From: Nemopilema nomurai
Lineage: Eukaryota > Cnidaria > Scyphozoa > Rhizostomeae > Rhizostomatidae
Assembly (NCBI GenBank): GCA_003864495.1
Contig: ML133394.1
Location: 1,240,001 to 1,304,000 of the forward strand
Direction of reading: 5' to 3'
DNA: 64,000 nucleotides
Positions 47,642 through 59,900 of this stretch are shown here, piece by piece (within the stretch, counting starts at the first letter, position 1; each line of letters starts with the position of its first letter). A program made the position numbers and the translations under genes. Below the pieces are notes generated by a model that was not told the origin of the DNA, searched no databases, and saw only the letters and a list, made by a program, of their open reading frames with translations.

Positions 47642-50600
47642 CTTTTGGTGTCTATTTTAAAAATTAAATTATTCTCGTCACTGTTTCCTATGAAACATCA
47701 GACACCGCCTAGGCCAACTGAGAATTCCCAGCATTCATAGTGTCAAGTTTGTTTCTCACAACAACAACCTTCACATGATGTTCCCATAACAACACTATGA
47801 CCTTCCGTTGCTTATTCGAAATTAACACTTCATGCTAAATTCGTTCAAAAAATTAAGTTTCAAGAACTTTCTGCAATTTCTCTTCTGCTGTAATGTTGCC
47901 AAATTTCGAAGTCTATGAATTCAAGTCAAAGTAAGATGGGCTTCGAACGTATAAATACTTTTTATCGATAATTTTGGCTGGCTTTTTTCCAGAAACCATT
48001 TTCTTTGGGCCTAACGTAGACTGCGTGTGTGATTGACCCTGCACAAGCCACTCGTCGTGCAATTTATTCGGATAGATAATTTACAGGAAAACTCTACATC
48101 TGTGCTTTGATTCTTTTCATGTAAAAAAGTTAGGCCGCACTTTTTCTAAGTCAGTCAATGATAATATAGTTTTGAGAGGGTAGTGTATAACAAAGATGAT
48201 ACAAGAAGTTGTATACGATGCATATGTGTACACTAGCGTTCAAAGTCTTGGGACGATTCGAAGTTTCGAAAGACGCTTTTGATAAAAACTTTAAAAAACA
48301 TGCATTTGATCCTCTCTTATTAAGTACGACAACCGGCTATTTCCATGAAATTTTTATAAGACATTGTTCATGTTTCGAAGTATTTCAATTTCGAAGTATT
48401 TCTATTTAAATTGTTTTCATTCGCAAGAAGGTTCAAAACTTCGAATCGTCTCAAGACTTTTTGAACGGTAGTGTACATGGCGAAGATGTGCTCTCAGGGG
48501 GTCGTGGTAGAGGATACATTCAAATGTAAACAATACCCCCACTTAAATAAGTAAACTCGTCAAAAATTTGACACTTGGAGGATTTTTTTAATTTCCTACA
48601 AAGAATTTATAGGTGAAAACAGGAGGAAGCTTTACATTTCAAAATCCAAATATTATTTGGTCAAACAACGTGGTAAATTTTACATGATTGGCTAAAAACT
48701 TTGCTTGAAGCTCTATTGCTTTATTGTGCAGCTGTGTGTGTTACAGTTCTGTTTGCTCTGCAGATTTCCATGTACTCCAGTTTCAATTTAAACGTTTCTC
48801 GATTCCTCTTCAAGTTCAGAATTATAGAAACAGTCTTGCGCAGCACTGAATTAAGAAACTGGAGGCTGGTAAATTGTCGGGTAATCATCACTTGCCCTAA
48901 ACGCACGATGAACTTGAAAAATTCTCCCAATGCACTGTGCCTAACTCGTGTTATCAGACAAATAAATAATCGAGTGCCTCTTATTGAAGAGGACACCAGC
49001 GAAAGTCCATCGTCCACACAATGCGATCAACAAATCGCGTGGTGCCCCGAAGCAGATGGGAACTGTATCTCACAACCCGCCCTTCCTGCTCCCTCCCCTT
49101 GCACCCCCTCCTCTCCTACCCTGGCTTTCCAGGCCAAAGGTTAGCCATTCCAGAGTAGGATCAACAATGAAACTATGATCCAAAGATTTGTGCTGCTGCA
49201 GATGTCTGAATAGTCAAGCCAGAAGAGCCAGAATAACAGAAGAGACAACGCCAATCGAAAAGAAACAGTCGCCTTTATGGTTTAATTCCAGTTCATGTTT
49301 CATAGGGCTACAGCTACAGTTCCACAAAATTATATGTCAACCCAAAACAGTAACTTTTTACAAACTCGTACCGGGAGAAACAAGTTATATACATGCGATA
49401 TATTTTATGTACATGTGGTCCGGAGAACAACACACAACACTGTCTCATACAAACCTATATAAAAACTTTTGTTAAGATATTCAAATCCATTTTACAATTA
49501 TGTAAAAATTAGCGACGTTCGACATTGTTAACAAGGTTAAGAGCGCATGTTATCTGTTATATAAGAAAAGTGTATGCAATACATTTGTGAGGCTGGCAAA
49601 AGAGCTTCTGGGACAAAGGTCGATTTTTGCTGCTTACAGACTGACTCATTACTAAGGATGAAACAAGGGCACCGAGGGGCCAGGGAACTTCAAACCAGCA
49701 GCAAACGTCGGATTGGAGAACACAGAAAAAACTGATGAAAAGTTAAAACAAACACAGTACATCGCCAAGAATAGAGATGGTGTTGAAGTTGTTAGTTGCG
49801 TTTACGTCCTTTTGGGATAGGGAAATATTTCTTTACAGTTTATTCGCTCGCAATTCAAAAACTTTGAATTTGGTGTTAGCGGGATTTTCAACTCTCTGAT
49901 CAGTCACAACTGAAAAGAAGATTGATCATAATTCACCACCTGGTGATTTTAGACTACTGAAATACTATGGCAATTAAAAGGAACGATACGAAAAACTCAA
50001 CCTGGGGACTAATTCTGTACTTCCTTTCTTGGAATAGGATGCCAAACGTTTTCTTGGAATCATGGTAGCAATCAGGAAAATAAGATATGGAATGCGGAAT
50101 AAATCTAAAATTTGGCAAAAGATTACAAGATTAAATGTATTTAATACGGTTCTTTTGTAGCTGACGTTAGATGTGACGATTAAATGGATTGTAAATTAAT
50201 GTGGGTAAAATAAAAATACTACCAATGTGATCACAGACGACAACTGTACAAATTAATTCGAAAACATCGAATCAATTGAAACATCTAACGCATTGAAAAC
50301 CTTTTTCAGTGAAGGATTCGATTTTGGCAAGGTCAGCAAACGATCAAACTGAAAATGTTGATATGTCAAAATGTCTAGATGGAGAGCCTTTTTAAATATT
50401 CTGGTAAAACTTCGCGGCGAAGATGCTTGTGACCCCAAACACCCCCATCGCCTTGTTTGTCCCCACGAAATGAGTGACACAGATTGGAGAGACGGTTTCA
50501 ATGCGACTCGATGCATTTAAATCATGAAATTAGTTTCTAAACTCAAGTTATTAAAAAAATCATTTCAGTACAAAAGAGCAAATCAGCATTTAAGTTTACA

Positions 50601-50967
50601 CAACAACGAAAATCACAAATACAATATATTTACAAAACAATAACAAAACAACATACCTTACAATATAGACGAATAAAAGGCCACTTCTTGCAACTTTTGG
50701 CTTGAATAAATCCACCTGTGTCTAGGATTTGCATAATTTTTTCCAATATCGTTCAAATAGCTGGCAATCGTTGACATGTCAAATAAAGAGTGATTTTTAG
50801 ATGACATTCGGTAAATTAACCCGACCCTGGAGATGTCTTTTAGTGGTAGCAAGATGGCGCTTCTATAACTGTACAGACCTGACTAGCTTTAACTAAAGTG
50901 TTCCATAGATTACATTGACCAACAAATATGAACAAGGTCCTCAATAAATGACGCGAACACCACTGCC
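47642..50967. other. Intergenic DNA between DYNLT1 and the ARID5-like gene
   Basis: It holds the promoter side of DYNLT1 at the left, a mariner-type MITE at 48231-48473, and the presumed 3' UTR of the ARID5-like gene at the right. An open plus-strand frame at about 48.7-49.1 kb begins hydrophobic but has no ATG near its start and no recognisable domain, so I do not call it. Confidence 0.45.
48231..48473. mobile_element. 243-bp Tc1/mariner-type MITE
   Basis: Inverted ends of about 40 bp: left cactagcgttcaaagtcttg, and right end read inverted cactaccgttcaaaaagtct, both continuing to 'gacgattcgaagttt'. TA flanks both sides (48229-48230 and 48474-48475). TA targets and CACTRNNGTTCAAAAGT-like ends are typical of Tc1/mariner MITEs. 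The interior is AT-rich and non-coding. Confidence 0.88.
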
Positions 50968-53949
50968 TTAATGGTGCACTTGTTGGTGCCAATACATAGC
51001 TTTGGTTCCGTCTTTCCCAACGACCGCCATATGATGACTGTACCACGAATGGTGCATTGATGACACGGGGGGCGACCGTTCCATCGCCGGACTGCCGTTT
51101 CTACCCGAAAACAGGGGGTGGTGCGAAAAGTCTAAGTGGGCAGCATCTTGAAATGACGCAATATGCTGCCTAGCTGGCCGATGGTCGCTGTGACGCAATG
51201 AATAGCGCAGTGCGGACATGTCTTCGCTGGCGGGCGACACGGCCACAGGGTAGGGGTGGCCGTTGTGGTGGCGCTCGTTGCGGCCGTGATCGCCACGAGG
51301 GTGATCGCTCCGATGCCGGTTGCTGCACTGGTGATCGTTGTGATGCTCGCTGTGATGGTGATCAGCCCGGTGGTCGATCTTATGGCCATTACGACGGTGA
51401 TCGTTTTGATTGTGGTCGATTCGGTGATTCTGATGGAGATCGAGATGATGGCGCTCATGAAAGTACGGATGCGCAGCGTGTTCGTGATGGTGTGGCAGGT
51501 AGTGGCGGGAATCGAATTGGTGATGAGCCTCGGCATGAGGCCGCGTTTGCTCTCTGCTTCCATGCAGATGTTTGGTCGATCGCGACTGATCAGAACATTC
51601 AGCCGTAGCGTGCTCGATTGCCGCGATTCCTTTGTCATGAGCGTACATAGTCTCGCGATACTTGGAGTGCATCAGGTCATCGCTAAACTTGCTCATTTTA
51701 ACTCCTCGTTGTTCATAAGATTCGAGGATCGCGCGCTCGTAAGCCGAGGGTGGGCGGGGCCGATGACCTCGTTCAGCTTCGCCACTAAAATTGGCTTGGT
51801 CTCGTTTCAGTAAGGAGGAATGATGCGTATTTGCAGGCTCGTGGGGCATTGGGCACGAAAAACTGTCACGGGATGCGACACGCAAGAGTCGGTCGGACGA
51901 GTCCATTTCGTGTCCGTACTCCTGACCACGCTCCGCGTCGCGTGGAACGACTTGATGATTCGCGTTGATGTAAAAGTCTTCGTGTCGCCCGTCAATTCTG
52001 TCGGTGAGTACCTTGAGTTCACCGTGACTCGATCCCGTGAAATACCTCGCCTTGAAGAGGGGGTCGTTCATCAACCCATGTCTCTCCGTCTTCCTCTCGC
52101 TATCCACCGTATAGAACTCCTTCTTTTCGCGCTGCGCATTGGCGTGGCTGCCTTCCCGATTAGAATCATTCTCGGTTACTCTCCGCAAGTCTTCCAAAGA
52201 TTGATCAATTGTCTTGTCGAATGATTCTTTCAGCGCCTTCATGTCAGACATCAGCGAAATTTGTTGCGAGGTGCTTTTGATGGGGGTGGCTGCCCTGCCA
52301 CCCGGCACTCTTGTTATCACGGCCACATCCCCCCGCTCGGTTGGTTTCGAGTTCCCCTTTCTGTCTCGCTTGCTATCTTTGGAAATGGGTATGAGGGGAG
52401 GCGGTCCCACTATAACCGACCTGGCCTCTGCACCATTGGGGATCTCATCAAACTGTACTTCGTCCTGTTCGTCTCGTGCCGGCTGCGAACCAGCCTCTGT
52501 CTCCTCATGGGACATCTCTGCTCTTTCCGCGAAATTGTCACTGGCTCTTGGGGCTGCACACCTAGCGTGGTGACCTTCGTACATCAGGGTGCTGGGGACG
52601 CAGCCTTTACTGCTGAATGACATTACCGACTCCACCCGGGGGTGATTGTCCCTCGCAATCCCCGACAGATGACGCAACTCTCCGTAGTCAAGCGTCCGCA
52701 TGTACAAAGAAGAGTTGAGGTAATCGGGGGGCACATCATTAACCTTGGCTTCTTTCTGTTCTGTGAAGTTCGGGAAAGAAATCACCCCCTGTTTGTGCTT
52801 AACAAGCTTGTTGTTCATCGAGTCTGACATCATAACATACTCGTACATTTTCACCGGCGCCTTCCTAGCCGCCCTCCTCTCCGTCTCCGCAGCCGACATT
52901 CGCGTACCCCGCACGACTGTTGCCGGGGCCGTCTTCGTACTGTTGAACATGCTCGTGTCTTGAGCATGCAACGAATGCGGCACATGTCCGCTAGCATGCT
53001 GTGTGAAATTGTGGACGATTGCGCTATTCCTGCCGACGCCTTGGTCAAAGTGACCCGTATCAGGTTGCGGCATCGAAGACGCTACAAGCTGCACTGGGGC
53101 TTTAACATGTTTGGGGGGTCTACCCCTACGCTTCTTGAACACGGGTTGACCTTGACTTTGTCGTTGGATATTCTGGACTGCGGGACTCGAGGACAACGGT
53201 GGGTTGAAATTCTCAACAGGCTTTGCTTTCGTGATCACAGTAACCTCTTTACCGTGCAGACGGTGATAGGCCGTCGCTGACGAAGCAACTTGCGATGAAG
53301 CGATGACGTGTGTGTTCGCTCCCGCCATTGCGCCGACAATCGGGATCACGTGGGATGATTGTTTCGGTAAGATGGCGGCTGTAATCGACGTCGCGTGCAT
53401 GTTCTTACGCAAAGCAGTATGTTCCGATACTTTGTACAGGGGAATCGCACAAACAGTTGTCGAGACACTGTTTATATCGTAGTAACTGTCCAAAGAAGAG
53501 GTGGGTATGGAACCATCCGGACAGGAAATACGCTTGTCAATGTCACCGCACCCTGGTTCGGTCTTCAACGGCGTGTGGTACTGACCATTATGTCCATCTT
53601 GCAGTCTGGTGCCCAGGCCCCGAGGACATCCAGGCTACGCGAGTTTTGCGAGCTTTCATCCGCTAAAACTTGTGGTACTGTCAAAGGTGTAGTTTCGTTA
53701 CTGTTCGCGTGACAAGTTTCGGATTTGTCTATAAGTTCCTTGCCTTGATCAACGTGCCTGCACATTCCACTGTTTGGAGAGTGATCGGCATCGGCATTAT
53801 CTGAAGGGGATACTGGGCTTTCCTTTTTGACCTTTTTAATCGTCAACACCAGGGGCTGACTGGCTTGGGACGATATCGAGTATGTTTTATTTGCAAGGGC
53901 ATCTTGCTTGTGCTTAATTCTCAGATGTTTCTCGAAAGGTAGCAGCAGC
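50968..53949 (-). CDS. ARID5: ARID5-like last exon, with apparent frame break
   Basis: Acceptor catttgcag plus one base starts LLLPFEKHLRIKHKQ, the end of the ARID. The frame runs to a stop at 53565, but a different frame is open from 53634 to the stop at 50968 and carries about 888 residues of clearly coding composition: an LKTEP sumoylation-like site, AT-hook KKRRGRPPKHVK at about 53107-53142, Lys/Glu-rich stretches, the His-rich region, and the end GTKAMYWHQQVHH. The overlap window is 67 bp and contains a GGGG run (53618-53621, CCCC on plus). One extra base there would join the frames. Confidence 0.85.
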
Positions 53950-56900
53950 CTGCAAATGATACGAATGAAGGCGTTCGTAAACGTTTCAAGTATATATCTA
54001 CAAATGCAATAGTGGTACCGTGACCATGACAAGATGAGTACATGTTGACTGGTGCCGTGACCATAAAAAAGGTTCAGAATAAATTATGAGAGGTCTACTC
54101 ACTTCTCGTAATGCCTTCGCATGCACGTAGCTGCACTAGTTATTGTCGTTGCCAACGCCATTTCATCATACACTTTCTTCCATTTGTGGTTCAACGTTAC
54201 CTGAAACGAACCAAGGCATCAATTCAAGATAGAAAACCAGCACTTTTGCTCGTCTTCTTAAACAGCTGTCAAGAATTACCATAGGGCACTTCGAGTTCAG
54301 TAGAGTCTATTTTGTAAAATCTCCCCTAAATAAGTAAGATCCCTATTTATCTGTCAATCCCTTCAATCGCCCATTGCCTTCGTTCCCCCTCCTTCTCATC
54401 CCTAAGTCCTAGAATCCTTGGCTACATTACATTCAGAACACAAACAAGGGACCTTCTGCATCAAAGTGGAGAGGAGGAAAGGTTCAGGTCGCCATAGCGA
54501 ACATGCACTTAATCTACAAAAGGTTCACCGGTGCAAAGCTTCATCCCGCATCTTCTATTTACCAGAGGATTTTCTCTTAAGGAATATTTGCTTTTTGCAA
54601 CATCAGCAACATCAGCGACGATACACAAGCTTTCGATAAACAATCGTCAATGGGTACGAATTCACTGAAAAAGTTTTTTGTTGGTTTGCACTTAAGAATT
54701 TGGACGAGATTTAGATGTCAGCTGCAATTTTAATGCAATGCAAAACACTAGATGATGCGAAGCACGGTAAGCCCAAGAAAGAGTATTATCAAGTATGCAT
54801 TGGAAGCTAATTTCATGTTGCTATATCAACTATGATTAAACGTAATAGACATTGGACATCACTATATTGTTTTCGACATATATACGGCAGTATCTTACAA
54901 AAGGGAGCGTTCAATGGGCAAGATCTCGCGAAGCAAAGTATGTCCTGATGAACTCAAACAATGAACGCATATCACAGGCACGTGCTCTTCGTCGTTGCTA
55001 ATTAAATCAGTCTGAAATACCCTCGAAACTTCAAGCTTTTGGATTAGGCCCATGTTTGTGTTGGCGAACAACTGGTTATTGAAAAGATGACAACAAAAAT
55101 TGTATTGCCAGCTCCGGTTAACTAAACACATTTCACCTATTGCTACAAGCGATCGCGTGCCGCATTTGCACACGAAATAACAATGCTTAATGACGGCTGA
55201 AAACACTTGAAGGTGCGTCATTTGATAAATATTTAATTGCTGCTATTTCAAACAAGTGCTACTATCAATAGAGCCAATGCACGACAGAACACTACGCACA
55301 GATAACAGAATATTTTCGATCCAGAATTAATTACATTATCAGAAATTTCTAAACTTTCTCGGGTCTATCTATTTAGCTTTGAAAATGAAAAGCCACATAA
55401 CTTTTATAGGTAATAATTAAAAAAAAACATTTTCTAGAGCTAGCCATTTTTGTTGTTACTAAGAACATTTCGAGAAATCTTGGTGTCCGGCGAGTGTAAA
55501 AAGGAACGAGGCACTGGCCAATAGAGAATAACAGATGATCAAAAAAATCTACCCGCCCCATCAAAACGCATTAAGGCTCACGGTGGAATCTAACTTTCAA
55601 GCTGTCACAAGGGTTTTCTCTGTGAGCACTGGTCTCTCGTAACGCTAAAGGCAAGAGTGTTATGCAGGGGGTAGTGACCGATAAAACTTTTCACAAGACA
55701 AATACAACAACTCGGTGACATTTCATCTTTACTTAGAGACCCCCCCTGGTTAAGGGCCAGGTGCTTACGAAGACGGTACAAGTGGACTTTGGACTCACTG
55801 GCTGCTGCACGCACAGCGAAACATTATGAAACAAAACTTATAAACATTGCCCCGCAATTACTGATAAACATTCCTCCGCAATTACAAGGAGGTAAAAATG
55901 GACTGTGAAAAAAGACACCCTGATATTCAAGCGGGCTTTGCCTTCGTAGCAGCTAATCATACATCGTCAATATTTGTTCAAAAGTTATTCACTTATCTAA
56001 TAGTTATTCAGCAGTACCCATTAATTGTTTCGTGCTAATTCACTGATTATTTTAACCGGTCATTTAGCAATGAATCTTAGCATGAACATTGCAGTCATAG
56101 GGTGGTTTGGAAAAATGAATCAAATAAAGATCGGCCTACCTGGGTGTAGCCGCCATTTGAAACAACCAAGCTGAACAGTTTTGGCAGATCCACTAAAAGA
56201 TGGAAATAATTCAAATAAACATGAGAAAATTTATAACATATAAAGGACTGAAATATCGGTTGAACTGGTGCGGCATTGGTTTGGATAAGAAAAATAGTTA
56301 AACTATTTTAACGAGCATTAGTAACTGGATGCGTCCTGTGTGTTCAAACGCCTTAAGTGTCGTTAAGCAAAGGAACTAGGCACCAGATATTGAATAAGAA
56401 AAAAATAAAACTTTTTCAAGGGTTTGTCGCCTAACAGAACAAAGACAAGGAACGGCAGAAATCAATGGTCAGTTCATCTTGAAGCTAGTTTTTATGAGGA
56501 ATAACTGAAATAGAGGGGAAACATGCAAAGCTGACAAAACGTCTCCAGTTACCAAGAAGGTACTAATGTTTCAATGTTTTCGCTTCAATCCACGCCGGGA
56601 ATTTAAAGAATGCTCTTTAAGATCAAATTTTTTTCCCAGGATTATTAAGTTAACCGCCAGTCGTTCGCGTGGAGGTCCTTGTTAAAACACTCATTCGTGA
56701 AAAAGTGAAGCTATGGCGACGACCCTCAAAATTACTTTTTCCCGAAAGGGGATTCCTATGCTGAAGAAATGGAGAACGAAGGTTTCATTTCAGAGGTCTT
56801 TGCTTATAGTCTTTTGCGGCTGTAGAAATTTTTTTAATGGATTTTGAATCATGCTGAGGAGCTAGGACGATTTGGTGGCAGGGGTGTAAAGATGTTTTTT

Positions 56901-59900
56901 AACTGCATTTCAGTCACAGAAAAGCGTACGTACTTTGTTTCGTTTGGAAGAGAAGTGAGTTTGGCTGTTTGGTAAAAGCCTCTTAAGCCGCCTGGCCATA
57001 AAAAACTATTGACTCGCAGCAGAATCAAAAGCAGGCCAGATAGAGGATATAAGGTATTGCGAATAAATGTATAATTCATTCGTAACTTGGAAAAACTCAC
57101 GACCAACTAAGGAATTCGTAAATCTTGTTTTCGAAAGGAAATAATCAGAAAGATGAAATTGCTTAGCTGTGGTTGATTTGAATTACAAATTATAAGATAA
57201 CGCCGCCAGAAGCGTCTGGGCAAGCATGCTCACAGAAAACAGATGAAACGAACAAAATCTTGATAAAATCACCCATACCAATGAATAATGCAACGTTCTA
57301 CTATAAAATTCCTTAAATATTGGAGCTGCGGTAAAATTCACAGCTTAGATAGAAGATTATCGCTGGCACAGCTATCAAAAGAAAATATTTTGAGCTTGAA
57401 TTACAACATGGCAGCAGGTCACGTGGTTTGCGACGTGGCTTGTAAATAAGGCGGACTGTGGCAGCGACTGAGCAGGCGAATCAATAAAACTGGAGTTAAG
57501 ACTTCTCAGTCGACACCAAAAACTGGGTAAATAACACAATATTGGCAACTGATTTTGAAAGAATATAGCTATTTTATGTGAGGGTACGGTGACTGTCCAG
57601 CAAAAAACACAGTCGTCTTAGCTTTTATTGTCAGTGATTCAAATCATTCAAATAAAAGGTAAAGAAAGAGGGCAAGTAAAATTATAAGGCCTTGAGCCAA
57701 GTGTGACAGTAATAACGTAAACATCGAGGAGTTTTTTTCAAAATAGAATGGAATTTCCACAAATGAAAGATTTAAAAAAACTCCGCATGCTTAATCCATC
57801 ATGTCAATGGTTATAAAAACCGAATTAAACGATAATTTGTCAATTGTAGCTCGGGTTATGAAATTAGTTAGTCTCAGGTCAACGACAGTTCAGGATAAGT
57901 TGTAAGGGGAAACTTGGAGGGAAAAGGATGCAGATTTAGGCAAAGAGAATTTTATACTGCCATTAACAGCAACAACAATTAAACTAACAACAACAATAAC
58001 AAACAGACAGCTATTACGCGAACATTTCGAAAAAGAATGAGAGGGAAAAAGCTGTTAGCAATCAGAGATTAAATCAACTTCTGAAAGTGAAGATAGTTAT
58101 CTGGCTAGTTAGACAACGTCTTCCAATATTTGCTGAACCCTCAAGCTTAGTAAGGCCTATACAAGGGAATCTTGAGCTGAATTCTCTCATATTGCCTGTA
58201 GCCACATGGACAGCGGGTAACTGAGCTTGAAAAAGTGGGTACTCACCTCTCGTGTATCCAACTTTTGGCACGTACACAATGGGAGTGCCTCTTTGTTTCA
58301 TGTACACGAACAAGTCACGCTTGAAGTTCTCCTGGTCTTTGCAGGCATCGACAAGGATCTACAAAGATGGAAGGCATGACAATAGGGGGCATGGGACATC
58401 TGATTAAGAAAAAAACAAGGCTAGGCAAAGTACAAAGGCGTTGTGAGAGAATCCAAATCAATATCCCTCCATTCGAGGGGGCACTAGAGCGACAGGCACC
58501 CTTCTGCCAGAAAAGGCTTATTTCTCTAAGTTATTTTAAAATACACGGTAAAGGATTTTAAGGGCAAGGCCCTCCCATATGAATAAATGGCAAACAGCTA
58601 AAGGACCATGCGAAGCAGCCGAGCCTATGATCGAGCCTTCATCCAGGATCAAGTACAGCAACGAACCAGGTAAAGTAACGAGATAAACAGAGTTCATTAA
58701 TCCTCGACGAGCTATACTATGACGCAATATCCTTCCGATTTAAGTGATTAAGAACAATATGGAAAATGAGGGTAAATAGTGAACAAATAGAGAACAAGGC
58801 TGCCTCTGATCCACTCACTGTTAACAATACGAGGCTGTTCTTAGATTGAATTACATAACTTCAACTGAAACAGGAAATTAAGAAACAAAAGATCGGTCTT
58901 AGATGAGAAATTACAGTTATTAAACATATTCAACACTTGTCTGGGTCAAAAAGTACTTTCATTGAAGTAAGAAAAAGAGGATTAAAAATATCTTAACATC
59001 AACAATGATATTACATAACTCCACATTGTGAAACTTTCGCATTACCAAACGACTACTACTTCCTAATAAAATTCCGAAAGTTGATTGAAGTTTTTTAAGA
59101 ATTCGTTAAACCTGTCAAGTTTTTCGCCACCATGCGATGAGAGCAGGCACCTGGTAGCAAACATAATTCCGCTGAAAGATAATTCACTCTGCTTGTCGTT
59201 TTCTTTTTAATTTCACATGCCAACGCACGTGATCCGGTTCTAAAAAACTCATCCAGGCACAGGGGAACAAAGTAGCAAAAGGGGGCCAGAGGTTCTTGTT
59301 ATTTGTGATGGGAAACACCACGACGACATCGAAGCTTGAATTTCTCGTAATATAAGAATTGAATAAGGAAAATTGCCGGGCTGAAATGTCATTAACAGCT
59401 TGGTGGATTATGAGCGCTGATGCACGATCTTATGATGACGTTTTCTTTAGATAGCCATAGCATAGCAAAACCACTTTTACTGTCCCATTAGTTCTTGAAT
59501 GTTTAAATTCATTCAAGTTGTAACTTCAGAGAATTTTCAAGCTTGGCACAGAGTACAATGCCTACAATATACGAAGAGTGCAGCTTATATCTTCTTGAGA
59601 ACAGAAAACAACTTTAATTCCAAGTCAGTTGAACTGGCACAAAAATACTTTGCATCAAATAGCTAGGGACAATTAAGACCCTAAAATTGAAGGTCAGGTA
59701 ATCGTTTCTTGGCTGCTACTAACTATAACATTGACTTTCACAAACGTCTTTGAAGCACTGACGTATCTTTTTCTTGCATACGAAATTATTTGACGTGATT
59801 GATCTTTCAATTTTCAAGACTTATCCATAGCTTAAAGCTGTTTTCTTCGAACGTTACAATGAAAACTTTCAGCTGGCTTTAAGCCTCAATCTTGACGTCA

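Noticed and set aside
48701..49144. 147-codon plus-strand frame with a hydrophobic beginning
   Set aside because: It has no ATG near the start, no family resemblance, no splice partner, and an equally long frame on the other strand.
51132..52620. Long plus-strand and minus-strand frames overlapping the ARID5-like last exon
   Set aside because: They are out-of-frame shadows of the His-rich and Glu/Arg-rich coding sequence.
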